Assembly (NCBI RefSeq): GCF_001591105.1
Contig: NZ_BCUD01000001.1
Coordinates: 186,001 to 250,000 of the forward strand
Length of the DNA: 64,000 bases
Direction: 5' to 3'
From: Vibrio nereis NBRC 15637
GTDB taxonomy: Bacteria; Pseudomonadota; Gammaproteobacteria; Enterobacterales; Vibrionaceae
Shown piece by piece: positions 54,244-64,000 of this stretch (the first letter of the stretch is position 1; every line of letters starts with the position of its first letter). Position numbers and translations under genes: made by a program. Below the pieces are notes generated by a model. It had not been told where the DNA came from, made no database searches, and saw only the letters and a program-made list of their open reading frames with translations.

Positions 54244-54375
54244 TTTTACCCCGATAGAACTATAAAAATTTAGGCTCTACATGTGAGAAATTGCATGTAG
54301 CGCCTATGTACAATCTAAAATTGAATTTGGATTGATTCCTTTAATTACTTTGTCACAGACTGAAAGAGTGAGTTT

Positions 54376-55296
54376 ATGCTTAAATTCATAGCGAAAAGGA
54401 TATTTGAGGCGATCCCAACAATGTTGGTTTTGATCACTGTATCTTTCTTTCTTATGCGCTTCGCGCCAGGTAACCCATTTTCTACCGAGCGCCCATTACC
54501 GCCAGAAGTAATGGCAAATATCGAAGCAAAATACGGTTTAGATAAGCCTGTTTTTGAACAGTACACCACTTATCTGACTAACGTTATTCAAGGTGATTTT
54601 GGTCCTTCATTTAAGTACCTAGATTACTCAGTAAATGAACTGATTTCTGTTGCACTGCCAGTGTCAGCAAAAGTCGGTTTAATTGCGTTCATCTTTACCG
54701 TCATAATGGGTGTTACGGTCGGGACGATCGCCGCCTTGAAGCAAAATACCTGGGTCGACTACACCATCATGTCGACGGCAATGCTGGGTGTGGTAATGCC
54801 ATCCTTCGTGCTTGCACCAGCACTTATCTACCTTTTCTCGTTGCATTGGCACATATTCCCGGCGGGTGGTTGGCAAGACGGCAGTGCGAAATTCTTAGTC
54901 CTACCAGTCATCGGTATGTCTCTGCTGTACGTTGCAACATTCGCGCGTATTACACGTGGCTCAATGATTGAAACACTGAACAGTAACTTTATCCGTACTG
55001 CTCGTGCTAAAGGTCTAAGCTACCGCTACATCATCGTAAAGCATGCACTTAAGCCTGCGCTTCTTCCTGTTGTTTCATACATGGGGCCAGCGTTCGTAGG
55101 TATCATCACGGGTTCGGTTGTTATCGAAACTATCTTTGGTTTGCCAGGTATCGGTAAGCTGTTCGTTAACGCTGCATTTAACCGTGACTACTCGCTAGTA
55201 ATGGGTGTAACCATCTTGATTGGTTTCCTATTTATCCTATTCAATGCGATCGTAGATATTCTACTTGCACTGATTGACCCGAAAATTCGCTACTAA
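54376..55296 (+). CDS. oppB: Oligopeptide permease OppB
   Basis: Inner-membrane permease of the oligopeptide importer, 306 residues, the same length as E. coli OppB. It has six spans. Typical parts are MLKFIAKRIFEAIPTMLVLITVSFFLMRFAPGNPF, the EAA loop FIRTARAKGLSYRYIIVKHALKPALLPVVSYMGP and the end ILLALIDPKIRY. It follows oppA by 132 bases, a gap that may hold a processing or partial termination site giving excess oppA mRNA. oppC begins 15 bases after its stop codon. Confidence 0.96.
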   Translation: MLKFIAKRIFEAIPTMLVLITVSFFLMRFAPGNPFSTERPLPPEVMANIEAKYGLDKPVFEQYTTYLTNVIQGDFGPSFKYLDYSVNELISVALPVSAKVGLIAFIFTVIMGVTVGTIAALKQNTWVDYTIMSTAMLGVVMPSFVLAPALIYLFSLHWHIFPAGGWQDGSAKFLVLPVIGMSLLYVATFARITRGSMIETLNSNFIRTARAKGLSYRYIIVKHALKPALLPVVSYMGPAFVGIITGSVVIETIFGLPGIGKLFVNAAFNRDYSLVMGVTILIGFLFILFNAIVDILLALIDPKIRY

Positions 55297-55311
55297 CAGG
55301 GAAGTTTGGTT

Positions 55312-56214
55312 ATGTTGACGAAAAAAGAAAACCTTGAAGCGATTGAAAAGTTCTCAGAAAACCTAGAGATCGAAGGTCGCAGTTTATGGCAAGACGCTCG
55401 TATCCGTTTTATGCGTAACAAAGCGGCAATGGTGAGCTTATTCATTCTTGTTTTAATGACATTGGCGGTTATTGTTCTGCCAATGATCGCACCATACGCA
55501 TATGATGATACAGATTGGTATGCGATGCATGTGGCACCGAGTGCGGAGCATTGGTTTGGTACCGACAGCCTTGGACGTGACTTGTATGTACGTACCTTAA
55601 TTGGTGGCCGAATCTCGTTGATGGTTGGTGTCATGGGCGCATTTGTCGCGGTACTTATCGGTACGCTTTATGGTGCGGCATCGGGCTTCATCGGCGGTAA
55701 AGTTGACCGTGTTATGATGCGTATTCTAGAAATTCTATACGCGGTACCGTTTATGTTCCTAGTAATCGTACTAGTAACCTTCTTCGGTCGTAACATTATG
55801 CTTATCTTCGTTGCGATTGGTGCAATCGCATGGCTCGATATGGCGCGTATTGTACGTGGTCAAACGCTTAGCTTACGCAGTAAAGAATTTATCGAAGCGG
55901 CACACGTTTGTGGTGTGAGTAACTGGAAGATCATTACTCGTCATATCGTGCCGAACGTGCTGGGTATCGTAGCGGTTTACTCTACGCTACTTATCCCGAG
56001 CATGATTCTGACCGAATCATTCCTATCATTCCTTGGTCTTGGTGTTCAAGAGCCGATGACAAGTTGGGGCGCGCTTCTACAAGAAGGTGCACAGACAATG
56101 GAAGTGGCAATCTGGCAGCTGGCATTCCCGGCGGTATTCATGGTTGTGACTCTGTTCTGCTTCAACTACGTTGGTGACGGTCTGCGCGATGCGCTGGATC
56201 CAAAAGACAGATAA
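55312..56214 (+). CDS. oppC: Oligopeptide permease OppC
   Basis: Second inner-membrane permease of the importer, 300 residues, near the E. coli length of 302. The N-terminus KKENLEAIEKFSENLEIEGRSLWQDARIRFMRNKAA and the C-terminus NYVGDGLRDALDPKDR match E. coli OppC closely. The EAA loop is EFIEAAHVCGVSNWKIITRHIVPNVLG. The ATG at 55312 is preferred to an upstream in-frame TTG because of the AGGGAAG site. It pairs with OppB to form the membrane channel. oppD follows after 23 bases. Confidence 0.95.
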   Translation: MLTKKENLEAIEKFSENLEIEGRSLWQDARIRFMRNKAAMVSLFILVLMTLAVIVLPMIAPYAYDDTDWYAMHVAPSAEHWFGTDSLGRDLYVRTLIGGRISLMVGVMGAFVAVLIGTLYGAASGFIGGKVDRVMMRILEILYAVPFMFLVIVLVTFFGRNIMLIFVAIGAIAWLDMARIVRGQTLSLRSKEFIEAAHVCGVSNWKIITRHIVPNVLGIVAVYSTLLIPSMILTESFLSFLGLGVQEPMTSWGALLQEGAQTMEVAIWQLAFPAVFMVVTLFCFNYVGDGLRDALDPKDR

Positions 56215-56237
56215 TTAAAAATAAGATTAAGGAAGCA

Positions 56238-57212
56238 ATGATGAGCTTATTAGATGTCAAAGATCTGCGCGTCGAATTTACCACGCAAGATGGTATCGTA
56301 ACCGCAGTAAACGATTTAAATTTCTCTCTGAAGCAAGGCGAAACCCTAGGTATCGTAGGTGAGTCGGGCTCAGGTAAATCTCAGACAGTATTCGCAATCA
56401 TGGGTCTACTGGCTAAGAACGGTATTATTTCTGGTAGCGCAAAGTTTGAAGGCAAAGAAATCTTAAACTTGCCTGAAAAAGAGCTAAACAAAGTTCGCGC
56501 TGAACAGATCGCGATGATCTTCCAAGATCCAATGACGTCACTAAACCCTTACATGAAAGTTAGTGACCAGTTGATGGAAGTGCTAATGCTTCACAAAGGC
56601 ATGGGTAAAGCGGAAGCATTTGAAGAGTCTGTCCGCATGCTTGAAGCGGTTAAAATCCCAGAAGCGCGTAAGCGTATTACCATGTATCCGCACGAGTTCT
56701 CTGGCGGTATGCGTCAGCGTGTAATGATCGCAATGGCGCTCTTGTGTCGTCCTAAACTTCTGATCGCGGATGAACCGACAACGGCATTAGACGTAACGGT
56801 TCAAGCGCAGATTATGGACCTGCTTAACGAGCTTAAAGATGAGTTCAACACCGCTATCATCATGATCACGCACGACTTAGGTGTTGTTGCGGGCTCGTGT
56901 GACAAAGTGTTAGTGATGTACGCTGGTCGTACCATGGAATACGGCACAGTTGATGAAATCTTCTACAACCCAAGTCACCCGTATGCGGAAGGTTTGCTGA
57001 AAGCTATTCCGCGTCTTGATACTGAAGGTGAGATCCTGCCAACTATTCCTGGCAACCCACCAAACTTACTTCGTCTGCCACCTGGCTGTCCTTATCAGGA
57101 GCGCTGCCACCGTGTGATGGACCGTTGTAAACGAGAAGCGCCAATTCTGACACCATTTAGTGATGGTCGTCAGCGCGCATGTTTTTCTGAATGGGAGGCT
57201 TGGAAGAAATGA
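56238..57212 (+). CDS. oppD: Oligopeptide importer ATPase OppD
   Basis: First ATPase of the oligopeptide importer, 324 residues. Walker A GESGSGKSQ, Q-loop, ABC signature FSGGMRQRVMIA, Walker B LLIADEPTTALD and H-loop THDLGVVAG are intact. The C-terminal domain has the cysteine pattern CPYQERCHRVMDRC, which in OppD-type proteins can hold an iron-sulfur cluster. It forms a heterodimer with OppF. AAGGAA precedes tandem ATG codons; the first is used here. Its stop overlaps the oppF ATG (ATGA). Confidence 0.96.
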   Translation: MMSLLDVKDLRVEFTTQDGIVTAVNDLNFSLKQGETLGIVGESGSGKSQTVFAIMGLLAKNGIISGSAKFEGKEILNLPEKELNKVRAEQIAMIFQDPMTSLNPYMKVSDQLMEVLMLHKGMGKAEAFEESVRMLEAVKIPEARKRITMYPHEFSGGMRQRVMIAMALLCRPKLLIADEPTTALDVTVQAQIMDLLNELKDEFNTAIIMITHDLGVVAGSCDKVLVMYAGRTMEYGTVDEIFYNPSHPYAEGLLKAIPRLDTEGEILPTIPGNPPNLLRLPPGCPYQERCHRVMDRCKREAPILTPFSDGRQRACFSEWEAWKK

Positions 57213-58204
57213 GTGCAGATAAATCATTACTATTAGATGTTAAAGATCTTAAAGTTCACTTTAGCATTGCATCAAAATCGGCGTGGCCTTGGTCTAAGCC
57301 TTCAAACCTAAAAGCGGTAGACGGTGTGAATGTTCGCCTTTACGAAGGTGAAACACTTGGCGTAGTAGGTGAGTCGGGCTGTGGTAAGTCGACGTTTGCC
57401 CGCGCCATTATCGGTCTGGTTGAAGCAACCGATGGTGAGGTAGTTTGGTTAGGTCAAGACCTGACGAAAATGCAAAGCGTACAACGTCGTGAAACGCGCA
57501 AAGAAATCCAGATGATTTTCCAGGATCCATTGGCATCGCTTAACCCGCGTATGACGGTCGGTGACATCATCGCTGAACCGTTAGAAACCTTTTACCCAGA
57601 GCTTTCTAAGCAAGAAGTAAAAGATCGTGTGAAAGAGATGATGGCGAAAGTTGGCCTATTACCAAACGTGATCAACCGTTACCCACACGAATTCTCTGGT
57701 GGTCAGTGTCAGCGTATCGGTATCGCACGTGCGCTGATTCTAAAGCCTAAGATGATCATCTGTGACGAACCTGTATCGGCACTCGATGTATCGATTCAGG
57801 CACAGGTCGTCAACCTGCTTAAAGAAATCCAAAAAGAACTGGGTCTTTCTCTAGTCTTTATCGCGCATGACCTGTCAGTGGTAAAACACATTTCTGATCG
57901 TGTACTGGTTATGTACCTTGGTAATGCCGTAGAGCTAGGTGAGGCGGACGCGTTGTTTGCTGACCCTAAACACCCTTACACTCGCGCGTTGATGTCAGCG
58001 GTTCCGATTCCGGATCCAGCCATTGAGCGTAGTAAGAAGATCCAAATGCTGGAAGGCGATCTACCTTCGCCAATCAGCCCGCCGTCGGGTTGTGTATTCC
58101 GTACTCGTTGCCCACAAGCAACAGAGGAGTGTGCGAAAACTAAGCCGAATATTAAGGGTAATGACGTACACGCAGTATCTTGCTTGCACGTTGAAATTCA
58201 ATAG
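57209..58204 (+). CDS. oppF: Oligopeptide importer ATPase OppF
   Basis: Second ATPase of the oligopeptide importer, 331 residues from the ATG at 57209, which overlaps the oppD stop codon (ATGA) with GGAGG upstream. Walker [10 protein letters not shown], signature [15 protein letters not shown], Walker [13 protein letters not shown] and H-loop AHDLSVVKH are intact. A C-terminal cysteine set ([14 protein letters not shown]) matches that of OppD. The sequence [24 protein letters not shown] near the start is typical of OppF. Last gene of the operon; a strong terminator follows. Confidence 0.95.
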   Translation: MSADKSLLLDVKDLKVHFSIASKSAWPWSKPSNLKAVDGVNVRLYEGETLGVVGESGCGKSTFARAIIGLVEATDGEVVWLGQDLTKMQSVQRRETRKEIQMIFQDPLASLNPRMTVGDIIAEPLETFYPELSKQEVKDRVKEMMAKVGLLPNVINRYPHEFSGGQCQRIGIARALILKPKMIICDEPVSALDVSIQAQVVNLLKEIQKELGLSLVFIAHDLSVVKHISDRVLVMYLGNAVELGEADALFADPKHPYTRALMSAVPIPDPAIERSKKIQMLEGDLPSPISPPSGCVFRTRCPQATEECAKTKPNIKGNDVHAVSCLHVEIQ

Positions 58205-58224
58205 ATTCAGCCTGTGACGGGCTT

Positions 58225-58258
58225 AAGCGCGGCATCTTTCGGGAGCCGCGCTTTTTTT
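58225..58258 (+). terminator. Terminator of the opp operon
   Basis: A nine-base GC-rich stem (58225-58233 with 58245-58253) followed by seven T. Confidence 0.93.
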
Positions 58259-58362
58259 ATGCATCTTCAAATTATTCGAACAACTAAGCCAAATGACTTG
58301 GGTTATAGGAGAGCTTGCTTTTTTTATACTAGAGCAATAACACAACATATTTGGAGAATAAG

Positions 58363-59307
58363 ATGGGTAAGCTAGTCGAAGGGGTTTGGCATGATGTGTG
58401 GTACGACACGAAATCCAACGGCGGGAAATTTATCCGTGAAGATGCGGGTTTTCGTGATTGGATAAGCTCAGATCCAAACGCAAAGTTTCAACCTGAATCG
58501 GGTCGCTATCACCTATACGTATCACTCGCTTGCCCTTGGGCGCATAGAACGCTAATTTTCCGTACGCTTAAGAACCTAGAAGCGCATATTGATGTGACGG
58601 TGGTTTGCCCAGATATGTTAAGTGAAGGATGGCAAATGGGCCTGCCAGATCCGCTGTTTGGCTACAAGCGATTGCACCAAATCTATACTCACGCGAAACC
58701 AGACTACACGGGCAGAGTAACGGTCCCTGTTTTATGGGATAAGAAGTACAACACTATCGTGAGTAATGAATCGTCCGAAATTATTCGTATGTTTAATTCG
58801 GAGTTTAACCATATCACAGGCAATACAGACGATTATTACCCTCAAGAGTTGCATGGTCTGATTGAAGAATGGAACCATTTTGTCTACCCAAATATTAATA
58901 ATGGGGTATACCGATGTGGTTTCGCCACGTCTCAAGAGGCGTACGAAGAAGCGTTTGAAGACCTATTTTCTGCGCTTGATAAACTCGATAACCATTTATC
59001 GACCAATCGTTACCTGGCAGGAAACAGACTCACAGAAGCGGACTGGCGATTGTTCACAACCTTGATCCGATTTGATGCCGTTTACGTTGGTCACTTCAAG
59101 TGTAATAAAAAGCGTATTGCAGATTACCCAAACTTGCAGGGCTACCTGAAAGAGTTGTACCAAGTCGAAGGGATCAAACAAACCACCGACTTTTATCACA
59201 TAAAAAGGCACTACTATTTCAGTCACGTAGGCATCAATCCAACGCAAATTGTACCTGCGGGGCCAGATCTTGACCTGGATTCAGCGCACGGTAGAGAGCG
59301 CCTTTAA
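58363..59307 (+). CDS. yqjG: Glutathionyl-hydroquinone reductase (YqjG/EcM4 type)
   Basis: A xi-class glutathione transferase of 314 residues that removes glutathione from glutathionyl-hydroquinones through an active-site cysteine. The CPWAHR motif (in VSLACPWAHRTL) carries that cysteine; VPVLWDKKYNTIVSNESSEIIRMFN is the glutathione-binding part and the C-terminal helical domain holds WRLFTTLIRFDAVYVGHFKCN. The start at 58363 has TTGGAG eight bases earlier. It is a single gene between the opp terminator and the MgtC-like gene. Cytosolic role in quinone or redox detoxification. Confidence 0.9.
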   Translation: MGKLVEGVWHDVWYDTKSNGGKFIREDAGFRDWISSDPNAKFQPESGRYHLYVSLACPWAHRTLIFRTLKNLEAHIDVTVVCPDMLSEGWQMGLPDPLFGYKRLHQIYTHAKPDYTGRVTVPVLWDKKYNTIVSNESSEIIRMFNSEFNHITGNTDDYYPQELHGLIEEWNHFVYPNINNGVYRCGFATSQEAYEEAFEDLFSALDKLDNHLSTNRYLAGNRLTEADWRLFTTLIRFDAVYVGHFKCNKKRIADYPNLQGYLKELYQVEGIKQTTDFYHIKRHYYFSHVGINPTQIVPAGPDLDLDSAHGRERL

Positions 59308-59463
59308 TCCCAACCCCTTATGCTTGCATGCTCGAAGTAACACTTTACTTCGGGCTTCCCCTCAATTTTTTTGATTCGAACGATTGTTCAATCTCACTCA
59401 CAGATTAATAACAGAAAGCGCCTAAACTTATGATTAGAAGCTGTTTATCGTCTAAGGAGTGGG

Positions 59464-60738
59464 ATGGATATCAACGGATTTATAGTTGGCGACAACCATA
59501 TTTGGAACCTTTTTATTTCTCTGTTGCTTGGAGCAATAATCGGTACTCAGCGTGGGTGGGTATTGCGCCATAACCTCGAAGGTAGCCGGATGGCAGGGAT
59601 CAGGACTTTTTCTCTTGTTGGCTTGTTGGGAGGATTAACGGCGATCCTTGCCAACCTTTACACCCCTTTGCTTATTGGCTTTGCACTTATCGCATTAATC
59701 ATGCTAGCAGGTATTGCCTACATCATTCAGCAAAGAAGAAGCAGCAGTGTCAGTATCACTGGTGTGGTTAGCTTGCTGATTACCTTTGTTATTGGTTGCT
59801 TAGCATTGTCTGGCCAAGCAGTGTTGGCGGCTTCAGCCGCGGTGATAACGGCTTTGGTTTTAGACAACAAGCGAGAGCTGCATAATGCGCTGCAGAAGCT
59901 TCAAGAGTACGAGTTAGACGCGGCCTTGAGCTTACTATTGATCTCTATCGTGCTACTGCCATTGTTACCGAATAAATCTTATGGCCCATGGAATGCGTTG
60001 AACCCTTATGAGATTTGGTGGATGGTCGTTCTTATCGCCAGTATTTCTTTTGTCGGTTATTTTGCGATTAAGATTGGTGGGGCAAAGCGCGGAATACTAT
60101 TCACATCCGTCTTTGCTGGCCTCAGCTCCTCGACGGCTCTTACGCTTCAGTTTTCTCAGCTATCGCGAGAACAGCCCAATATAAGCTCGTTACTCGCTAG
60201 TGGTATTTTGCTCAGTTGCGGGACGATGTTTCCGCGGTTAGTGATTATTTTAGCTGTATTAAACCCACCTTTAGTCAAACTGCTTTGGCCTGTTGTGATG
60301 TCTATGATGCTGACGATGTATCTGTTCGCATGGTGGATTTGGCGCAAAAGTGATGCTGAAAAAATAGAGCAGTCAAATAACCAAAAGAACCCACTTGCTT
60401 TGCGTGCAGCGGTGTTTTTTGGCGTTGTTCTAGCTGTAATTATGCTGCTTTCGCACGCGTTATCGGATTGGTTTGGCAGTGCAGGTACGCTGATGCTGGC
60501 AGCGGTTTCAGGGATCACGGATGTCGATGCAATTTCTTTGGCACTGGGCCGGCAAAGCACTTTAACGCTTTCGATTTCGACTGCTGTGCTCGGGATTTTA
60601 ATAGCGGCTTCGGTGAATACGTTAGTAAAAATGGGGATGGTTATCGTGATAGGGGATAAGGCTTTAGCTCGCCAAGTGTCTCCCGCGATGTTAATGACTG
60701 TTCTGACTGGCGCTGCCGTTTTTGTATTGATGCGATGA
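59464..60738 (+). CDS. MgtC/SapB and DUF4010 domain membrane protein
   Basis: An inner-membrane protein of 424 residues with about twelve spans. The N-terminal part (about 10-140) resembles the MgtC/SapB family (LLLGAIIGTQRGWVLR...AGIRTFSLVGLLGGL), and the rest is the DUF4010 domain (GAKRGILFTSVFAGLSSSTALTLQFSQLS, SGITDVDAISLALGR). Members of this combined family are widespread and uncharacterised; a link to magnesium is by name only. AAGGAG lies before the ATG. A bidirectional terminator separates it from the convergent pta gene. Confidence 0.85.
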   Translation: MDINGFIVGDNHIWNLFISLLLGAIIGTQRGWVLRHNLEGSRMAGIRTFSLVGLLGGLTAILANLYTPLLIGFALIALIMLAGIAYIIQQRRSSSVSITGVVSLLITFVIGCLALSGQAVLAASAAVITALVLDNKRELHNALQKLQEYELDAALSLLLISIVLLPLLPNKSYGPWNALNPYEIWWMVVLIASISFVGYFAIKIGGAKRGILFTSVFAGLSSSTALTLQFSQLSREQPNISSLLASGILLSCGTMFPRLVIILAVLNPPLVKLLWPVVMSMMLTMYLFAWWIWRKSDAEKIEQSNNQKNPLALRAAVFFGVVLAVIMLLSHALSDWFGSAGTLMLAAVSGITDVDAISLALGRQSTLTLSISTAVLGILIAASVNTLVKMGMVIVIGDKALARQVSPAMLMTVLTGAAVFVLMR

Positions 60739-60743
60739 AGCAT

Positions 60744-60773
60744 AAAAAAGCCCTCGAAGAATCGAGGGCTTTG
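60744..60773. terminator. Bidirectional terminator between MgtC-like gene and pta
   Basis: A nine-base stem AGCCCTCGA with TCGAGGGCT and four-base loop has six A on the left. It can stop transcripts from both sides. Confidence 0.88.
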
Positions 60774-60799
60774 AATATTCAATCAAGCAGAGAAAAGAA

Positions 60800-62944
60800 T
60801 TAATTTTGCTCTTGCGTTGCTTGGATTGCTGTTAGAGCGATTGTGTATACGATATCGTCTACTAGAGCACCACGAGACAGGTCGTTTACTGGCTTGCGCA
60901 TACCTTGCAGCATTGGACCGATAGATACTAGGTCTGCTGAACGCTGTACCGCTTTGTAAGTCGTGTTACCCGTGTTTAGATCTGGGAATACGAATACTGT
61001 CGCTTTACCTGCTACTGGAGAGTTTGGCGCTTTAGAAGCTGCAACGTTTTCCATGATAGCTGCGTCGTACTGTAGAGGACCGTCGATGATCAGGTCAGGA
61101 CGTTTCTCTTGAGCAAGTTTTGTTGCTTCACGTACTTTATCAACGTCTGCACCCTTACCAGATTCACCAGTAGAGTAAGAGATCATTGCTACGCGTGGGT
61201 CGATACCGAATGCCGCTGCAGAATCAGCAGATTGGATTGCGATTTCAGCAAGCTGCTCAGCCGTTGGATCTGGGTTGATAGCACAGTCACCGTAAACCAG
61301 CACTTGATCAGGCAGAAGCATGAAGAAGACTGAAGATACGATAGACGCGTTAGGTGCCGTCTTGATGATCTGGAACGGAGGTACGATCGTGTTTGCCGTC
61401 GTATGAACCGCACCAGAAACTAGACCGTCAACTTCATCATTCTCAAGCATCATTGTGCCAAGGAATACTGAATCTTGTAGCTTCTCGCGAGCGACCACTT
61501 CAGTCATACCTTTCGCACCACGTAGTTCAACTAGACGAGCTACGTAGTTTTCACGGATTGCATCAGAGTCAATGATTTGAACGCCAGCGCCCAGCTCAAC
61601 ACCTTGTTGCGATGCGACACGTTTGATCTCTTCTGGGTTACCTAGAAGTACACATTCTGCGATGCCGCGCTCAGCACAGATAGCGGCTGCTTTTACTGTA
61701 CGTGGCTCATCACCTTCAGGCAGTACGATACGTTTACCCGCTTTACGAGCGAACTCAGTCAACTGGTAACGGAATGCTGGTGGGCTTAGACGACGAGACT
61801 TTTGAGTGCCTTCTGTCATTGACTCAATCCAGTTACCGTCGATGTGGCTAGCTACGTGTTCATTAATGAACTCGATACGTTGCTTATCATCCGCAGGAAC
61901 TTCTAAGCTGAAGCTCTGTAGGTTTAGAGATGTTTGCCAAGTATTACCGTTAGCTTTGAAGATAGGTAGACCTGTCTCAAAAGCTGGCTTACATAGGTCA
62001 ACGATCTCTTCTGGCATGTCGTAACCGCCAGTAAGAAGGACAGCACCGATATCAACACCGTTCATTGCAGCAAGAGAAGCCGCAACAATAACGTCTGGGC
62101 GGTCTGCTGAAGTAACTAGCAGTGAACCTGGACGGAAGTGCTCAATCATGTGCGGCAGTGAACGCGCACAGAACGTGATGCTCTTAATGCGACGAGTGTT
62201 AATATCGCCTTCGTTGATTACTTCAGCTTGTAGGTGCTTCGCCATATCGACTGCACGAGTCGCAATTAGGTCGATGCTCCATGGTACGCAACCAAGAACA
62301 CGGATTGGAGAAGTGTTGAAGATCTCCATCACTTTCATTTCGTTTTGCTTGGCGCTATCTGCGTCGTCAAAGATCTCAGATAGGTCAGGGCGGGTACGGC
62401 CTGCTTCATCTACTGGAGCGTTAAGTTTGTTGATGATAACGCCAGAGATGTTTTTGTTTTTAGTGCCACCAAAGTTAGAACATGCTACTTCGATGCGCTC
62501 TTTTAGCTGTGCAGGGTTGTCTGTACCAGGCGTTGCAACAAGAACGATTTCCGCACCTAGAGTCGCTGCAATTTCAGCGTTTACTTGGTTTGCGAATGGG
62601 TGTTTACGAGTAGGTACAAGACCTTCGATTAGCGTTACTTCCGCATCTTTGTTGATTTGGTTGTAGCGCTCTACTACTGTTTCCAGTAGCTCGTCCATGT
62701 TGTCGTTACCGATCAATGAGTCAGCAACAGACATTGGCATAGGTTCGCCAATCTTAATATCGCTGTTAACACCAACGATGGTAGAAGTCAGATCTGGTTG
62801 ATCGTTGCCAGTGCGTGGCTGAGAGATAGGCTTGTAGAAAGAAACCTTAACGCCTTTGCGCTCCATTGCGCGAAGAACACCCATGCTTACGCTTGTAAGA
62901 CCAACACCAGCGCTTGCAGGGATAAGCATAATAGTACGAGACAT
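60800..62944 (-). CDS. pta: Phosphate acetyltransferase Pta
   Basis: Converts acetyl-CoA and phosphate to acetyl phosphate, the high-energy intermediate of overflow metabolism and a phosphodonor for response regulators. Its 714 residues equal the length of E. coli Pta. An N-terminal P-loop-like regulatory domain ([23 protein letters not shown]) and a DRTGG domain lead to the C-terminal catalytic domain (about 390-714) with [16 protein letters not shown] and [18 protein letters not shown]. Codon use is that of a highly expressed gene. It lies downstream of ackA; a terminator and a long hairpin in between suggest attenuated co-transcription or its own promoter. Confidence 0.96.
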   Translation of the reverse strand: MSRTIMLIPASAGVGLTSVSMGVLRAMERKGVKVSFYKPISQPRTGNDQPDLTSTIVGVNSDIKIGEPMPMSVADSLIGNDNMDELLETVVERYNQINKDAEVTLIEGLVPTRKHPFANQVNAEIAATLGAEIVLVATPGTDNPAQLKERIEVACSNFGGTKNKNISGVIINKLNAPVDEAGRTRPDLSEIFDDADSAKQNEMKVMEIFNTSPIRVLGCVPWSIDLIATRAVDMAKHLQAEVINEGDINTRRIKSITFCARSLPHMIEHFRPGSLLVTSADRPDVIVAASLAAMNGVDIGAVLLTGGYDMPEEIVDLCKPAFETGLPIFKANGNTWQTSLNLQSFSLEVPADDKQRIEFINEHVASHIDGNWIESMTEGTQKSRRLSPPAFRYQLTEFARKAGKRIVLPEGDEPRTVKAAAICAERGIAECVLLGNPEEIKRVASQQGVELGAGVQIIDSDAIRENYVARLVELRGAKGMTEVVAREKLQDSVFLGTMMLENDEVDGLVSGAVHTTANTIVPPFQIIKTAPNASIVSSVFFMLLPDQVLVYGDCAINPDPTAEQLAEIAIQSADSAAAFGIDPRVAMISYSTGESGKGADVDKVREATKLAQEKRPDLIIDGPLQYDAAIMENVAASKAPNSPVAGKATVFVFPDLNTGNTTYKAVQRSADLVSIGPMLQGMRKPVNDLSRGALVDDIVYTIALTAIQATQEQN

Positions 62945-62975
62945 TCGTAGAGTACCTTTAGCTATTGGGATAAAA

Positions 62976-63015
62976 GCTCAACTGCGTATTCCTTGGAGTG
63001 GAATAGGAGTTGAGC
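62976..63015 (-). promoter_or_regulatory. Composite hairpin in the pta leader
   Basis: GCTCAACT (62976-62983) pairs with AGTTGAGC (63008-63015), and inside it TATTCC (62988-62993) pairs with GGAATA (63000-63005). The structure lies 32 bases before the pta start codon and could affect its translation or mRNA stability. Confidence 0.5.
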
Positions 63016-63021
63016 CCCTGT

Positions 63022-63062
63022 AAAAAAACTGGCTGGCGCTTATCGCTAAGGCCAACCAGTTT
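63022..63062 (-). terminator. Terminator after ackA
   Basis: On the minus strand AAACTGG.TGGC pairs with GCC.CCAGTTT, then seven T, eight bases after the ackA stop. It would reduce read-through into pta. Confidence 0.82.
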
Positions 63063-63069
63063 AAGTCAA

Positions 63070-64000
63070 TTAAAGACCTGCTAGGCGTGCAGTGTCTTCA
63101 GCGATGACTAGCTCTTCGTTAGTAGAGATAACCATTGCAGGGATACGGCTGTCAGCAGTAGTGATTGTACCTTCGCCGCCGAAACGAGCTTTAAGGTTAG
63201 CTTCACCATCCACTTCGATACCGAAGATACCTAGACGGTTTAGAACCATTTCACGGATAGGGCCAGAGTTTTCACCGATACCGCCAGTGAATACGATAGC
63301 GTCTAGACGACCTTCTAGAGTCGCAGTGTAACCCGCAACGTACTTAGCTAGGCGGTGACAGAACACGTCCATCGCGCGAGTTGCTTCTTCTTTTTCACCG
63401 TAGTTGTCTTCAACAAAACGACAGTCAGAAGTCACTTCTGTTAGACCTTGTAGGCCAGACTCTTTAGTTAGCATCGTGTTGATTTGCTCAACAGAGTAAC
63501 CAAGTGTGTCGTGTAGGTGGAAAATGATCGCAGGATCAATATCACCACAACGAGTACCCATTACTAGGCCTTCTAGTGGAGTAAGACCCATAGAAGTATC
63601 TACAGACTTACCGTCTTTGATTGCACATACAGATGCACCGTTACCTAGGTGACAGTTGATGATGTTTAGTTCGTCAGCTGGTTTACCTAGACGCTCAGCT
63701 GCTTCGCGAGCGATAAATAGGTGAGAAGTACCGTGCATACCGTAACGACGGATACCGTGCTCTTTGTATAGGTTGTATGGAAGAGCGTATAGGTACGCTT
63801 CTTCAGGCATTGTTTGGTGGAAAGCAGTATCAAACACAGCAACGTTTTTAAGTGCTGGGAAAGATTTTTGTGCTGCTTTGATACCGATGATGTGTGCTGG
63901 GTTGTGAAGAGGTGCAAGAGTTGCACAGTCTTCGATACCTTTAAGAACTTCATCAGTGATTAGTGCAGATTGAGTAAACTGCTCACCGCCGTGTACTACA
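63070..64000 (-). CDS. ackA: Acetate kinase AckA, C-terminal part
   Basis: Converts acetyl phosphate and ADP to acetate and ATP. The gene runs off the right edge: about 309 codons of a family of about 398 are present, in an open frame up to the last base. Family motifs in the visible part are [22 protein letters not shown] with the catalytic aspartate and histidine, [27 protein letters not shown] and [17 protein letters not shown]. Codon use is strongly biased. Its order, ackA then pta on the same strand, is the usual one. Confidence 0.95.
   Translation of the reverse strand, partial: VVHGGEQFTQSALITDEVLKGIEDCATLAPLHNPAHIIGIKAAQKSFPALKNVAVFDTAFHQTMPEEAYLYALPYNLYKEHGIRRYGMHGTSHLFIAREAAERLGKPADELNIINCHLGNGASVCAIKDGKSVDTSMGLTPLEGLVMGTRCGDIDPAIIFHLHDTLGYSVEQINTMLTKESGLQGLTEVTSDCRFVEDNYGEKEEATRAMDVFCHRLAKYVAGYTATLEGRLDAIVFTGGIGENSGPIREMVLNRLGIFGIEVDGEANLKARFGGEGTITTADSRIPAMVISTNEELVIAEDTARLAGL

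Noticed and set aside
60156..60782. 208-codon frame on the minus strand over the MgtC-like gene
   Set aside because: It runs across the bidirectional terminator and opposes a gene with clear membrane domains.
62148..62666. 172-codon open frame on the plus strand inside pta
   Set aside because: Antisense shadow of a strongly codon-biased gene; such genes often leave the opposite strand open.

Overview
The window is a stretch of the main chromosome of a Vibrio, most likely of the Harveyi clade (parahaemolyticus, alginolyticus or campbellii type). The evidence is gene content and order: ycfH-ptsG, pykA, mlc, cheV, the imuA-imuB-dnaE2 cassette, an adenine-riboswitch-controlled deaminase, menFDHBCE, tesB-ybaY-atl, ffs, oppABCDF and pta-ackA, all with gammaproteobacterial protein signatures, moderate GC content and many short hairpin terminators. 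No rRNA, tRNA, insertion sequence, integrase, prophage or CRISPR array was seen. Both ends cut genes: ycfH lacks its 5' part on the left and ackA lacks its 5' part on the right.

Layout. 0-9.5 kb: glucose uptake (ptsG), two small beta-barrel-like proteins, a 30-residue YnhF-type membrane peptide, a patatin phospholipase, pykA, mlc, cheV and a small membrane protein. 9.6-14.8 kb: the SOS mutasome operon imuA-imuB-dnaE2 with a perfect LexA-box core. 15-20.9 kb: yciK, sohB, rhlE, a rhombosortase, a DTW-domain tRNA modifier, and a purine riboswitch of adenine type in front of an adenine-deaminase-like add. 20.9-24.2 kb: an HD-domain dGTPase, yfbR and alaA. 24.4-31.6 kb: the menaquinone operon menFDHBCE. 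31.7-42.2 kb: a YeiH-type permease, a TetR plus MFS/acyltransferase-fusion operon, a Tim44-like protein, a DUF1244 protein, a cysteine-desulfhydrase-like enzyme facing its DecR-like regulator, tesB, ybaY, atl, the 4.5S RNA gene and yjdM.

42.2-52 kb is the most accessory-looking part. It holds a LysR regulator facing an amino-acid ABC importer (binding protein and two permeases, no ATPase) joined to dgcN-dgcA, the N-acetylation route for D-glutamate. Next comes a second LysR gene facing an isolated paralogue of accD, then a lipoprotein, a ZntB-type transporter and a DUF2391 membrane protein. The accD paralogue is the most striking item. It has a leucine where E. coli AccD has Met203, the residue whose change to Leu is known to give resistance to the antibiotic andrimid, and it sits outside the usual truA-accD-folC context. 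An 11-nt-spaced dyad lies between it and the LysR gene. This could be a stand-alone inducible antibiotic-immunity module.

52-64 kb is core metabolism again: oppABCDF oligopeptide import, a glutathionyl-hydroquinone reductase, an MgtC/DUF4010 membrane protein, and the acetate pathway genes pta and ackA. Overall the window combines central carbon metabolism, anaerobic respiration, nucleotide control and stress mutagenesis, with a small D-amino-acid and antibiotic-response region inside it.
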